A model generated the notes under the pieces. It ran no database searches. It was not told the origin of the DNA and saw nothing but the letters and a program-made list of their open reading frames with translations. Positions 1 to 5,511 of a stretch of DNA of 11,604 nucleotides are shown here, in pieces. Positions within the stretch are counted from its first letter, which is position 1. Each line of letters opens with the position of its first letter. The stretch comes from Gammaproteobacteria bacterium (lineage in GTDB: Bacteria > Pseudomonadota > Gammaproteobacteria > Steroidobacterales > Rariloculaceae). Made by a program: the position numbers and the translations under genes. Location of the stretch: the NCBI GenBank assembly GCA_016927175.1, contig JAFGNC010000567.1, positions 1-11,604 on the forward strand, read 5' to 3'.

Positions 1-86
1 AGTCTTCTCATAGCTGCGACCATTAATCCGGCAACATCTTTACCCGGTTTGATACCGAATTCTTCACCAATTGCCACTCGAATCAT
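1..86 (-). pseudogene. [FeFe]-hydrogenase-like fragment at window edge
   Basis: Read on the minus strand, this stretch is open to the left edge and gives a peptide containing RVAIGEEFGIKPG followed by GLMVAAMRRL. From memory this resembles the conserved segment near the start of the large [FeFe]-hydrogenase catalytic domain, where 'P-[AS]-V-R-V-A-x-G-E-E-F-G', a short Gly-rich turn and 'VAALRRLGF' are usual. The resemblance stops at about 80-83. Upstream of that, the reading frame gives an unrelated peptide and meets a stop codon (TAG on the minus strand) near 113-115. Base composition is clearly lower in G+C than the rest of the window. I read it as a truncated foreign fragment, most simply an assembly chimera, otherwise a decayed remnant of a transferred gene. 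The family call rests on about 29 residues and was not checked by search. Confidence 0.42.
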
Positions 87-319
87 CAGCAGGAAACGCC
101 GTTGCGTCTCAGGCTAGCACACGCATTGCGGGCGGCCGGAACATTTTCGCCGCAGCTCGGCGGGGCGCCCTGCCGGAGCAAGCCGCCGTTCCGTTTCGAT
201 CAAGCAGCGAAAACGTGAGAACAGCTCGGCGAGCCGCCTGTGTGCCGGTCGCGGCGGGCTCTCGTGCCGACGCTTCCCTGTGCGAAGATGGCGGCGAGCA
301 GACGAAAGGAGGACGTCAC
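87..319. other. Intergenic stretch without a recognisable gene
   Basis: After the AT-richer edge, the composition rises to that of the rest of the window by about 115. No frame here gives a protein-like product. The open frame running into the zinc-finger gene from position 71 has low-complexity, Arg/Ala-rich content typical of non-coding high-GC DNA. The only clear signal is the Shine-Dalgarno sequence AAAGGAGG at 305-312, which serves the gene starting at 320. No convincing promoter hexamers were found. Confidence 0.5.
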
Positions 320-595
320 ATGAAGTGCCCTCTCGACGAGACTCAGCTCGTCATGACGGAGCGACAGGGAATCGAGATCGACTACTGCCCGCAGTGCCGC
401 GGCGTCTGGCTCGACCGCGGCGAGCTGGACAAGATCATCGAACGCTCGAGCGCAGCCCGCCCCCCGGAACGCGCGCCGGAGCGCGACTACGGACGCAACG
501 AGCGCGAGCGCTTCGGTCGCGACTCGCACCACGACCGTCACGGGTATCGCAAGCGCAGAAAGGAGTCGTTTCTCAGCGACCTTTTCGATTTCTGA
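320..595 (+). CDS. zf-TFIIB domain zinc-finger protein
   Basis: A 91-residue protein with an N-terminal zinc-ribbon of the zf-TFIIB family (COG3809 type). Residues 3-4 are CP. The second knuckle is YCPQC (Cys23, Cys26), followed by the family signature RGVWLDRGELDKIIE (27-41). The usual fourth ligand at position 6 is Asp (CPLD), so the site would be Cys3-Asp6-Cys23-Cys26 or three Cys plus another ligand. Residues 42-80 are a charged, disordered-looking Arg/Glu/His/Asp tail, and the protein ends in a short hydrophobic FLSDLFDF. The ATG at 320 is chosen over the upstream frame because AAAGGAGG lies 7 nt before it and the domain starts at residue 1. The function of the family is unknown; a nucleic-acid or metal-binding accessory role is only a guess. 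It appears to be monocistronic, with a perfect palindrome overlapping its stop. Confidence 0.9.
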   Translation: MKCPLDETQLVMTERQGIEIDYCPQCRGVWLDRGELDKIIERSSAARPPERAPERDYGRNERERFGRDSHHDRHGYRKRRKESFLSDLFDF

Positions 596-611
596 GCCGC
601 CGCGGCGGCTC
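594..611. terminator. 18-bp perfect palindrome at gene end
   Basis: GAGCCGCCGCGGCGGCTC is a perfect inverted repeat beginning inside the TGA stop of the zinc-finger gene. As RNA it folds to a 7-bp all-GC-rich stem with a CGCG loop. The following bases (gggcacgccg) have no U tract, so it is not a textbook intrinsic terminator. It may stabilise the 3' end or act with Rho. Confidence 0.4.
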
Positions 612-838
612 GGGCACGCCGCCGGCATGAACCGCCGCCACAGTCGCCGCCGGCGCGGCCGACGCACGCTTGATCGGTCGGGCGCCGACGGTGCAGACTG
701 CGAGCGTGCCGAGCGGGGGCCGCGCTGAATCCGATCCCGGCCGAACGACGAATCACAACGTATACAGGCCGTGGCGGCACGCGTCGCCCCTGACCGAACA
801 GACGAGGATTCAGCGCCCTCGCGCCGACGACTGCCCCG

Positions 839-1888
839 ATGACAGACTTGCACCCCCTGACCGCCGGCATGCTCGAGGCGAGCGCGAGCGGCTACGCTGC
901 GGCGGCAGCCGCCGCGCTGCACAGGCGCGAACGGGGGACCGCCGCGGCGGCTGCCGCGATGGCACCCGAGCAGAGGGCTTATTTCTCGCAGCGCATCCTG
1001 GAGCTCGCGGCCGCGGTCAGAATGCAGACTCCCGAGCTGTTCGTGCGGCGCGCGGCCTGGCTGCGCCGCGCTCTGCTGGCGCGGGGCGAGAACGAAGCCC
1101 CCCTCCGGAACGCTCTGCTGAGCCTGCGAGAGGCGCTTGCGCAGGAGCTGCCGACGGACGTCGGGGCAACGGCCATTGCCCCGATCGATGCGGCGCTCGA
1201 GGCGCTTGCCGCGCCGCCGCAGCCGGATTCGGATGCGCTCGCTGCCGAGAAGCCCGGCGACCGGCTGGCGCTGCGCTACCTCGAGGCGTGCGTCGGCGCC
1301 GAGCCGGAACGGGCGATCGGTATCGTGCTCGACGCTCTGCGGGAGCTCGAGCCCGCCCGGATCATCACCGAGGTGCTCGCGCCGGCCGAGCGGGAAATCG
1401 GGCGGCTGTGGCACGCCGGGGAGGCCATGGTGGCGGAGGAGCGGCTCGTGACGGAGACGACGCGGCAGCTGCTGACGCTGATCGGGCACCGCAGTGCCGC
1501 GCCGGCGCGGTTCGAGCGAACCGTAATCGCCGCATGCGTGTCAGGGAACATTCACGACCTCGGCGTCAGGATGGCGGCGGAGCTGTACCGCCTCGCCGGC
1601 TGGCGGGTCCTGTTCCTCGGCACGACGCTGCCGGCGAACGAGCTCGCCCGGGCCGCCGCGACGTTCGACGCCGACCTGGTCATCGTGAACGCGACGCTCG
1701 TGACGCAGCTGCGCGATGCGGCGGACGTCGTCGAGTCGGTCCGGCGAAGCTCCGGCCGCACTCGCATCCTCGTCGGCGGGGCGGCTTTCGACGAGGCGCC
1801 GGATGCGTGGCGCGCCGTCGGCGCGGACGGCTACGCGGCGAGCCTCGATACCGTTGTCGCAGCGGGCCGCGCGCTGATCGGCGAGTGA
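839..1888 (+). CDS. Cobalamin-binding-domain sensor-like protein
   Basis: A 349-residue protein. Residues about 1-60 are Ala-rich and helical-looking. Residues about 140-215 resemble the four-helix B12-binding cap (B12-binding-2), with W191-H192 and E201-R202 in the pattern W-x9-E-R. Residues about 226-347 form the Rossmann-like B12-binding domain, with NIHDLG (237-242, candidate lower axial ligand His239), NATL (284-287) and VGG (312-314). CarH-type photoreceptors have W-x9-E-H and a His directly after the Trp. Here that neighbouring His is present but the EH His is Arg. The canonical D of DxHxxG is Asn. No MerR-type helix-turn-helix is visible, so it cannot act like CarH/LitR by itself; AerR/PpaA-like antirepressors are a better parallel. 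A methyltransferase corrinoid protein is less likely. The ATG has only a weak Shine-Dalgarno. The gene ends 3 nt before the stop of the convergent sigma-factor gene. Confidence 0.82.
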   Translation: MTDLHPLTAGMLEASASGYAAAAAAALHRRERGTAAAAAAMAPEQRAYFSQRILELAAAVRMQTPELFVRRAAWLRRALLARGENEAPLRNALLSLREALAQELPTDVGATAIAPIDAALEALAAPPQPDSDALAAEKPGDRLALRYLEACVGAEPERAIGIVLDALRELEPARIITEVLAPAEREIGRLWHAGEAMVAEERLVTETTRQLLTLIGHRSAAPARFERTVIAACVSGNIHDLGVRMAAELYRLAGWRVLFLGTTLPANELARAAATFDADLVIVNATLVTQLRDAADVVESVRRSSGRTRILVGGAAFDEAPDAWRAVGADGYAASLDTVVAAGRALIGE

Positions 1889-1891
1889 CGG

Positions 1892-2446
1892 TCAGCCGCG
1901 CCCGGGCGCGGCGGCCTGAAGCAGCTCGCGAAGTCTGATCAGTCCGCGCCTGATCTGCGTCTTGACCGTGCCGAGCGGTCTGCCGGTCGCCGTTGCGATC
2001 TCCGAATGGGTCATACCCTCGACGATCCCCATCAGCAGAACCTCCCTTTGGGCCGGCTCGAGCAACTCGAGCGCCCGCGCCGCGGCCGCGGCGTCGACCG
2101 CAGCGGCGCCGGCCGAATCGCTGTCGCCGCTTCCGTGCTCGATCAGGCTCTCGTCGAGCACCTCGGTTCGAGGGCGCCTGTTGCGGCTCCTCAAGCGATC
2201 GATCAGTCGGCGTTTGGCGATGGTCGCGATGAAGGCTTCCTCGCTACCCGCCGCGGCGTCGAAGCGAGCGGCACTCTTCCACAGCTCGATGAAGATCTCC
2301 TGGCTCGCGTCTTCGGCGTCCGTTGCGCCGTCGCTCCAGCGCCTCGCCAGCGACCAGACGAGCCCGCCGTAGCGACTCATGCATTCACCGATCGCGGTCG
2401 GGTCGCCGCGCGCGATGCGCTCCAACACGGACGGGCGACGATCCAT
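1892..2446 (-). CDS. ECF-family RNA polymerase sigma factor
   Basis: A 184-residue sigma-70-family protein of the extracytoplasmic-function class. Region 2 spans about 21-88, including DAEDASQEIFIELW (43-56) and the -10-reading helix IAKRRLIDRLRSR (76-88). A linker with Ala/Asp/Ser runs to about 125. Region 4 covers 127-176, with LEPAQREVLLM and a helix-turn-helix THSEIATATGRPLGTVKTQI (146-165). I start at the ATG at 2446. A longer in-frame form begins at TTG (2482), but that codon overlaps a TATAAT-like box on the same strand, and the ATG form has the usual length. Neither start has a clear Shine-Dalgarno. No anti-sigma gene lies next to it. It is divergent from the DUF4397 lipoprotein, which is therefore a candidate target. 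Its stop abuts the B12-protein stop. Confidence 0.92.
   Translation of the reverse strand: MDRRPSVLERIARGDPTAIGECMSRYGGLVWSLARRWSDGATDAEDASQEIFIELWKSAARFDAAAGSEEAFIATIAKRRLIDRLRSRNRRPRTEVLDESLIEHGSGDSDSAGAAAVDAAAAARALELLEPAQREVLLMGIVEGMTHSEIATATGRPLGTVKTQIRRGLIRLRELLQAAAPGRG
1895..1912. terminator. 18-bp perfect palindrome between convergent genes
   Basis: GCCGCGCCCGGGCGCGGC is a perfect inverted repeat starting 7 nt after the stop of the B12 protein and lying inside the last codons of the convergent sigma-factor gene. A stable hairpin would form in either transcript. There is no U tract on either side, so intrinsic termination is uncertain. Confidence 0.35.
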
Positions 2447-2481
2447 ATCAGGGCCGGGTCCGGTGGCAGAAGTGGTCTTCA

Positions 2482-2487
2482 ATTATA
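2482..2487 (-). promoter_or_regulatory. Candidate -10 box for the sigma-factor gene
   Basis: On the minus strand these bases read TATAAT, an exact -10 consensus match in a high-GC region. It would start transcription near 2475, about 30 nt upstream of the ATG at 2446. The -35 hexamer at the right distance (CCGATC with 17-nt spacing) is poor, so this is tentative. Confidence 0.3.
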
Positions 2488-2564
2488 TCGACCGGTTTGA
2501 ATCCGATCGGGCCTTTCGGGCGAAACAAACCGAGCAATCCACCGAACCCCGAAAGGATGTAATC

Positions 2565-3929
2565 ATGAAGAACCCATTTGCGTCGGTTCCCGGCCTCGCG
2601 GCCGTTGCGCTGCTGACGGCCGGGTGCGAAGGCGACGACGCATTCACTCCGGCTGCTGCGTCTGCGTCGGAACCGACGGTCGGCGTGCGTTTCCTCCACG
2701 CTTCCCCGGATGCGCCCAGCGTCGACGTGGTCGGGCCCGGAGCGACGTTCGCGGAAGATCTGGACTACAAAGAGGCCACCGCGCTCACGCCGTTTGCGCT
2801 CGGCGCGGCGAGCGTCAGCGTGGACGCGAACGTGCCGGGCGGCCCGTTGACCGTCATCGGCCCGGCCGAGCTCGAGCTGATCGACGACACCGTCTACAGC
2901 GTCCTCGCCGTCGGTCCGGTCGCGGCGCTCGACGCGCTGATCGTCACCGCGCCCGAGGCGGACCTTGCGGCAGGATCGGTGCGCGCGCAGGTCGTGCACG
3001 CGGCGCCGCAGGCACCGGCCGTGGACGTGTACGTGACGGAGCCGGACGCCGTGCTCGAGCAGCAGAACCCGATTGGCAGCTTTGCTTTCGGCGAGGTGCT
3101 GGATCCGGTCGAGGTCCCGGCAGGCGATTACCAGATCCGCGTCACCGCGTCCGGAGACCCGGCTGCGGTCGTGTTCGACTCGGGGCCGGTCCCGCTTGCC
3201 GCGGGCGCCGACCTGTTGCTCGTGGCGGTCGAGAACACCGGACCGGGCGACGCGCCGATCAGTCTCGTCGCGGCCGATGCCGAGGGCAGCGTCGAGATCC
3301 TGGACGTCTCGACCCCGGCCGAGGTGCGGGCGATACACGCTTCGCCCGACGCCCCGGCGGTCGACGTGATCGTGAACGAGGACTTCGAGAATCCCGTGCT
3401 GACGGACGTTCCTTATGCCGGGGTCAGCGACTATCTCGCCGTTGCTCCGGGGACCTACAACATCAAGGTCACTCCGGCGGACAACCCGGGCGTGATCGCG
3501 CTCGACGCCGATCTCGAGCTTACCGCCGGCGCTCGTTATTCCGTTTACGCCAGCGGGCCGCTCGCGGCGCTCGAGCCTTACGTGCTCGTCGACGACGATC
3601 GCCCGGTCGCGACCCAGGCGAAGGTGCGCCTCGTGCATCTGGCTCCCGGGGCGGGACTCGTAGACATTTACGTGACGGCGCCGGGCGAGGACATCTCCGG
3701 ACTGGAGCCGGCATTCCCGGACGTCGATTTCGGCGACGAGACCGGGTACGTGCCGCTCGCGGGCGGCGAATACGAGGTGACCGTGACCGCGGCGGGCACG
3801 ACTGCTCCCGCAATCGGACCCCTGACGATCCAGGTGTCAGACGGCGGAGTCTATACGGCGGCGGCGCGCGACGCCGAAGGCGGCGGTGCGCCGTTCGATC
3901 TGATACTGCTCGACGACTTTACGCCGTGA
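2565..3929 (+). CDS. DUF4397 repeat lipoprotein
   Basis: A 454-residue exported protein. Residues 1-20 form a short signal peptide ending LTAG, before Cys21 (lipobox-like, with Thr at -3). Glu at +2 fits outer-membrane rather than inner-membrane retention. The mature part holds four copies of a beta-rich DUF4397 unit. Each opens with a VR..H.AP.A..VD[VI] motif: VRFLHASPDAPSVDVV (41-56), VRAQVVHAAPQAPAVDVYV (139-157), VRAIHASPDAPAVDVIV (254-270) and VRLVHLAPGAGLVDIYV (354-370). The protein is strongly acidic and low in Lys. Function of the family is unknown; surface or periplasmic carbohydrate-binding or structural roles are only guesses. The ATG at 2565 is set by GAAAGGA at 2551-2557 and by the signal peptide; the longer in-frame extension lacks both. 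It is divergent from the ECF sigma gene and probably belongs to the same regulatory unit. Confidence 0.9.
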   Translation: MKNPFASVPGLAAVALLTAGCEGDDAFTPAAASASEPTVGVRFLHASPDAPSVDVVGPGATFAEDLDYKEATALTPFALGAASVSVDANVPGGPLTVIGPAELELIDDTVYSVLAVGPVAALDALIVTAPEADLAAGSVRAQVVHAAPQAPAVDVYVTEPDAVLEQQNPIGSFAFGEVLDPVEVPAGDYQIRVTASGDPAAVVFDSGPVPLAAGADLLLVAVENTGPGDAPISLVAADAEGSVEILDVSTPAEVRAIHASPDAPAVDVIVNEDFENPVLTDVPYAGVSDYLAVAPGTYNIKVTPADNPGVIALDADLELTAGARYSVYASGPLAALEPYVLVDDDRPVATQAKVRLVHLAPGAGLVDIYVTAPGEDISGLEPAFPDVDFGDETGYVPLAGGEYEVTVTAAGTTAPAIGPLTIQVSDGGVYTAAARDAEGGGAPFDLILLDDFTP

Positions 3930-3972
3930 CGCGCTGCCGGCGGCCGCCGGTCGTGTCCGTCCCTGTGGCCGG

Positions 3973-3996
3973 CCCCTCTGTCCGCCCCTCTGTCCG
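3973..3996. repeat. Tandem 12-bp direct repeat
   Basis: CCCCTCTGTCCG occurs twice head-to-tail (3973-3984 and 3985-3996) without mismatch, between two convergent genes and immediately before a hairpin. A third, imperfect related stretch (tccgtccctgtggc) lies just upstream. It could be a slippage product. Confidence 0.7.
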
Positions 3997-4020
3997 TCGG
4001 AGAGCCTGCGTCTCTCCGGC
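3996..4020. terminator. Hairpin between convergent genes
   Basis: GTCGGAGAG (3996-4004) pairs with CTCTCCGGC (4012-4020) through nine base pairs including one G-U, with a 7-nt loop. It lies 67 nt after the DUF4397 stop and 44 nt after the stop of the convergent lipoprotein gene. The following bases, ggcctcttctc, are pyrimidine-rich but not a full U tract. It would serve the plus-strand gene better than the minus-strand one. Confidence 0.4.
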
Positions 4021-4063
4021 GGCCTCTTCTCGCCGACATCGAGCGCGCCGCGTCGGTGCTCGA

Positions 4064-4327
4064 TCAGCGGGGGCACCGGCAGTCGCAACTGCTCGCGATG
4101 CGGCCGCGGCAGTTGCAGATCAGCGGATCGCCGTGCAGGCACGCGTAACGGTCGAGATTTTCGCGAGGGATCGAGACGGTCAGCGGGCTCAGAAAGACCG
4201 GCTCCTGATAACCGGCTCCGACCGTGTGGCTCACGGTGCGGGATGGCTGGAGCTGATGAGTCGTGCTGCATCCGCTCGCCACGGCAAGTATCACCGGCAA
4301 GGACAATGCGCTGAGAAGGGATTTCAT
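4064..4327 (-). CDS. Small cysteine-rich lipoprotein, unknown function
   Basis: An 87-residue protein with a clear lipoprotein signal: MKSLLSALSLPVILAVASGC, with Cys20 as the lipidated residue and Ser at +2, which fits outer-membrane sorting. The mature part is about 67 residues. Residues 21-60 are polar. The last 25 residues hold six cysteines at 63, 71, 73, 81, 83 and 85 in a CNC...CDCRC pattern around a central CRGRI. This could bind metal or form disulfides. I do not recognise a family. The start is supported by GGGAG (4337-4341 on the plus strand as CTCCC), 9 nt upstream of the ATG. A near-consensus sigma-54 promoter lies about 126 nt upstream of the start. The gene is convergent with the DUF4397 gene. 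The C-terminal Cys cluster could be distorted by a frameshift, but the signal peptide and spacing argue for a real gene. Confidence 0.75.
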   Translation of the reverse strand: MKSLLSALSLPVILAVASGCSTTHQLQPSRTVSHTVGAGYQEPVFLSPLTVSIPRENLDRYACLHGDPLICNCRGRIASSCDCRCPR

Positions 4328-4463
4328 CGCTCGTATCTCCCGGCAGAGAGCTCACGGACGGTGTACCGTCGGCAACAGCGCATCGCTTCCGTTCGCGAGA
4401 CCGGCCGTGATTCGGGGCTGAAGTGATGCGGGTTCCGTAGTGCGAATCCCGTGCACGTCGTAG

Positions 4464-4479
4464 AGCAGTTTCCGTGCCA
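4464..4479 (-). promoter_or_regulatory. Sigma-54 (RpoN) -24/-12 promoter
   Basis: On the minus strand the bases read TGGCACGGAAACTGCT. The sigma-54 consensus is TGGCACG-N4-TTGC[AT]. The -24 element matches 7 of 7 and the -12 element 4 of 5, and the invariant GG and GC are exactly 12 bases apart. The predicted start is near 4453, which gives a leader of about 126 nt before the small lipoprotein gene. No activator gene (bEBP) lies within the window. Confidence 0.62.
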
Positions 4480-4515
4480 AAGATCTCGCGCACGTATAAG
4501 GTACTGAACACGAAA

Positions 4516-4527
4516 GAATCGCGATTC
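4516..4527. promoter_or_regulatory. 12-bp palindrome upstream of the sigma-54 promoter
   Basis: GAATCGCGATTC is a perfect palindrome centred about 68 bases upstream of the start predicted from the sigma-54 promoter. This is a plausible place for an activator or repressor site, although typical enhancer sites lie somewhat further out and are often paired. No second copy was noticed nearby. Confidence 0.35.
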
Positions 4528-4670
4528 GGATATAGAAACGACGCTGCGCGGCGATCGTCCCGCTTTTGATCAACGATGTGCGATACCGGTCACCTGTTGG
4601 TGCAGGCGGCGACCCGGCGAGCGCGGTGCCGCTGGCGCGGCCGTCGGCGGGCGGGGGCGCCGAAGCCGCG

Positions 4671-5471
4671 TCAGCCGGTCGGCTCCGCGTCGACGCGGGC
4701 GATCCACCCTTCGGTGCGCGAAGACGCGGCCGGGTATCTGTCGATGACGAGCGGGTCGTGGCCCGGGATCACGTGCGATTCGGAGCTCGCGAGCCTGCGC
4801 AGCGTCTTGTAGCCTTCGAGCAGCTCGCCGAGGTTGTACAGCACCGGAAACGCGCGCCCCGTCTCGATGTGCGCATAGAAATGTGTGGCGTCCGATGCGA
4901 GGACGACGTGGCCCCGGTCGGTCGCGACGCGGACGCACTGCAGACCCTTCGTATGCCCGCCGAGCCTGTGCACGGTGACGCCCGGCGCAATCTCGTCGGT
5001 GCCGTCGTGGAACAGCACCCGTCCCGCGAAGACGCGGTGCACCATCCTCGCGACGTCGTCCGCCTCGAAGGCGTGGCTGATCTGGTGATGGCACATGCTT
5101 CGTCCGGTCACGTACTCCATCTCGGCGTCCTGCATGTGGAAGCGCGCGTTCGGGAAAAGGGCAGCGTTCCCGGAGTGGTCGTAGTGCATGTGCGTGATGA
5201 TCACGTCGGGCACGTCGGCGTGCCGGATTCCGAGCGCCTCGAGCCCTTCCTCGACCGGGTGCACGATGGTCCGGCCCCGTTTGCCGGCCATGGCGGCGTC
5301 GAAGCCGGTATCCACGACGATCGTGCGGCCGCCGCCGACGACGGCCCACACGTAGTAGTTCAACGGCATGTCGGCGTTGTCGTGCGGATCGCCGTCGATG
5401 AAGTTGCCGTAAGCCTTGCGCGCGACCTCGGCGTATTTGATCGCGTAGACCTGGTAAGTCGGTGTGGTCAT
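4671..5471 (-). CDS. MBL-fold hydrolase, AHL-lactonase-like
   Basis: A 266-residue metallo-beta-lactamase-fold enzyme of the N-acyl-homoserine-lactonase (AiiA/AttM) type. All dinuclear-zinc ligands expected for the family are present: HMHYDH (His94, His96, Asp98, His99), His173 in GGHTKG, Asp194 in ASDATH and His238 in IPGHDP. The VVDTGFD strand (52-58) and overall length are usual. There is no signal peptide, so it is cytoplasmic. Known relatives open lactone rings. The true substrate may be an acyl-homoserine lactone or a lactone intermediate of a catabolic route; the neighbourhood (aldehyde dehydrogenase, methyltransferase, carboxymuconolactone-decarboxylase homologue) favours the second. 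It is the last gene of a five-gene minus-strand series and begins 40 nt after the MetE-like stop. The ATG at 5471 has no strong Shine-Dalgarno, so translation may depend on its upstream neighbour. Confidence 0.88.
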   Translation of the reverse strand: MTTPTYQVYAIKYAEVARKAYGNFIDGDPHDNADMPLNYYVWAVVGGGRTIVVDTGFDAAMAGKRGRTIVHPVEEGLEALGIRHADVPDVIITHMHYDHSGNAALFPNARFHMQDAEMEYVTGRSMCHHQISHAFEADDVARMVHRVFAGRVLFHDGTDEIAPGVTVHRLGGHTKGLQCVRVATDRGHVVLASDATHFYAHIETGRAFPVLYNLGELLEGYKTLRRLASSESHVIPGHDPLVIDRYPAASSRTEGWIARVDAEPTG

Positions 5472-5511
5472 CAGGTTGTCTCGGTACCCCGGTGTAATCG
5501 AGCCGCCGGCG

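Larger units (their letters stand above)
4328..4670. other. Regulatory intergenic region, no gene
   Basis: About 340 bases without a credible coding sequence. They hold the leader and the sigma-54-type promoter of the small lipoprotein (4464-4479), a 12-bp palindrome (4516-4527), and AT-richer DNA at about 4470-4570. The left part (4350-4450) shows nothing clear. Near the end of the five-gene minus-strand unit, GGTC at 4588-4591 with GACC at 4611-4614, plus inner CCTG (4593-4596) with CAGG (4603-4606), gives a weak interrupted stem that may be the operon's 3' end. Confidence 0.55.

Noticed and set aside
71..319. In-frame extension of the zinc-finger gene back to position 71
   Set aside because: The extension is low-complexity and Arg/Ala-rich, starts in the foreign left edge, and ignores a strong AAAGGAGG placed 7 nt before the ATG at 320.
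752..775. Possible promoter with a GTATAC box upstream of the B12 gene
   Set aside because: No -35 element or ECF-type GAAC motif was found at a proper distance.
2447..2482. Longer sigma-factor form starting at TTG 2482
   Set aside because: The codon overlaps an exact TATAAT box on the same strand, and the added 12 residues are not family-like.
2379..2564. In-frame extension of the DUF4397 gene back to 2379, overlapping the sigma-factor gene
   Set aside because: It would bury the lipoprotein signal peptide. The ATG at 2565 has a good Shine-Dalgarno.
4427..4456. A GGTTCC...GAATCC stretch that resembles the T arm of a tRNA
   Set aside because: There is no acceptor stem, anticodon arm or D arm in register, and the pairing is imperfect.
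4352..4573. Short minus-strand open frame covering the sigma-54 promoter
   Set aside because: There is no family-like content or Shine-Dalgarno, and it contains the promoter and palindrome.
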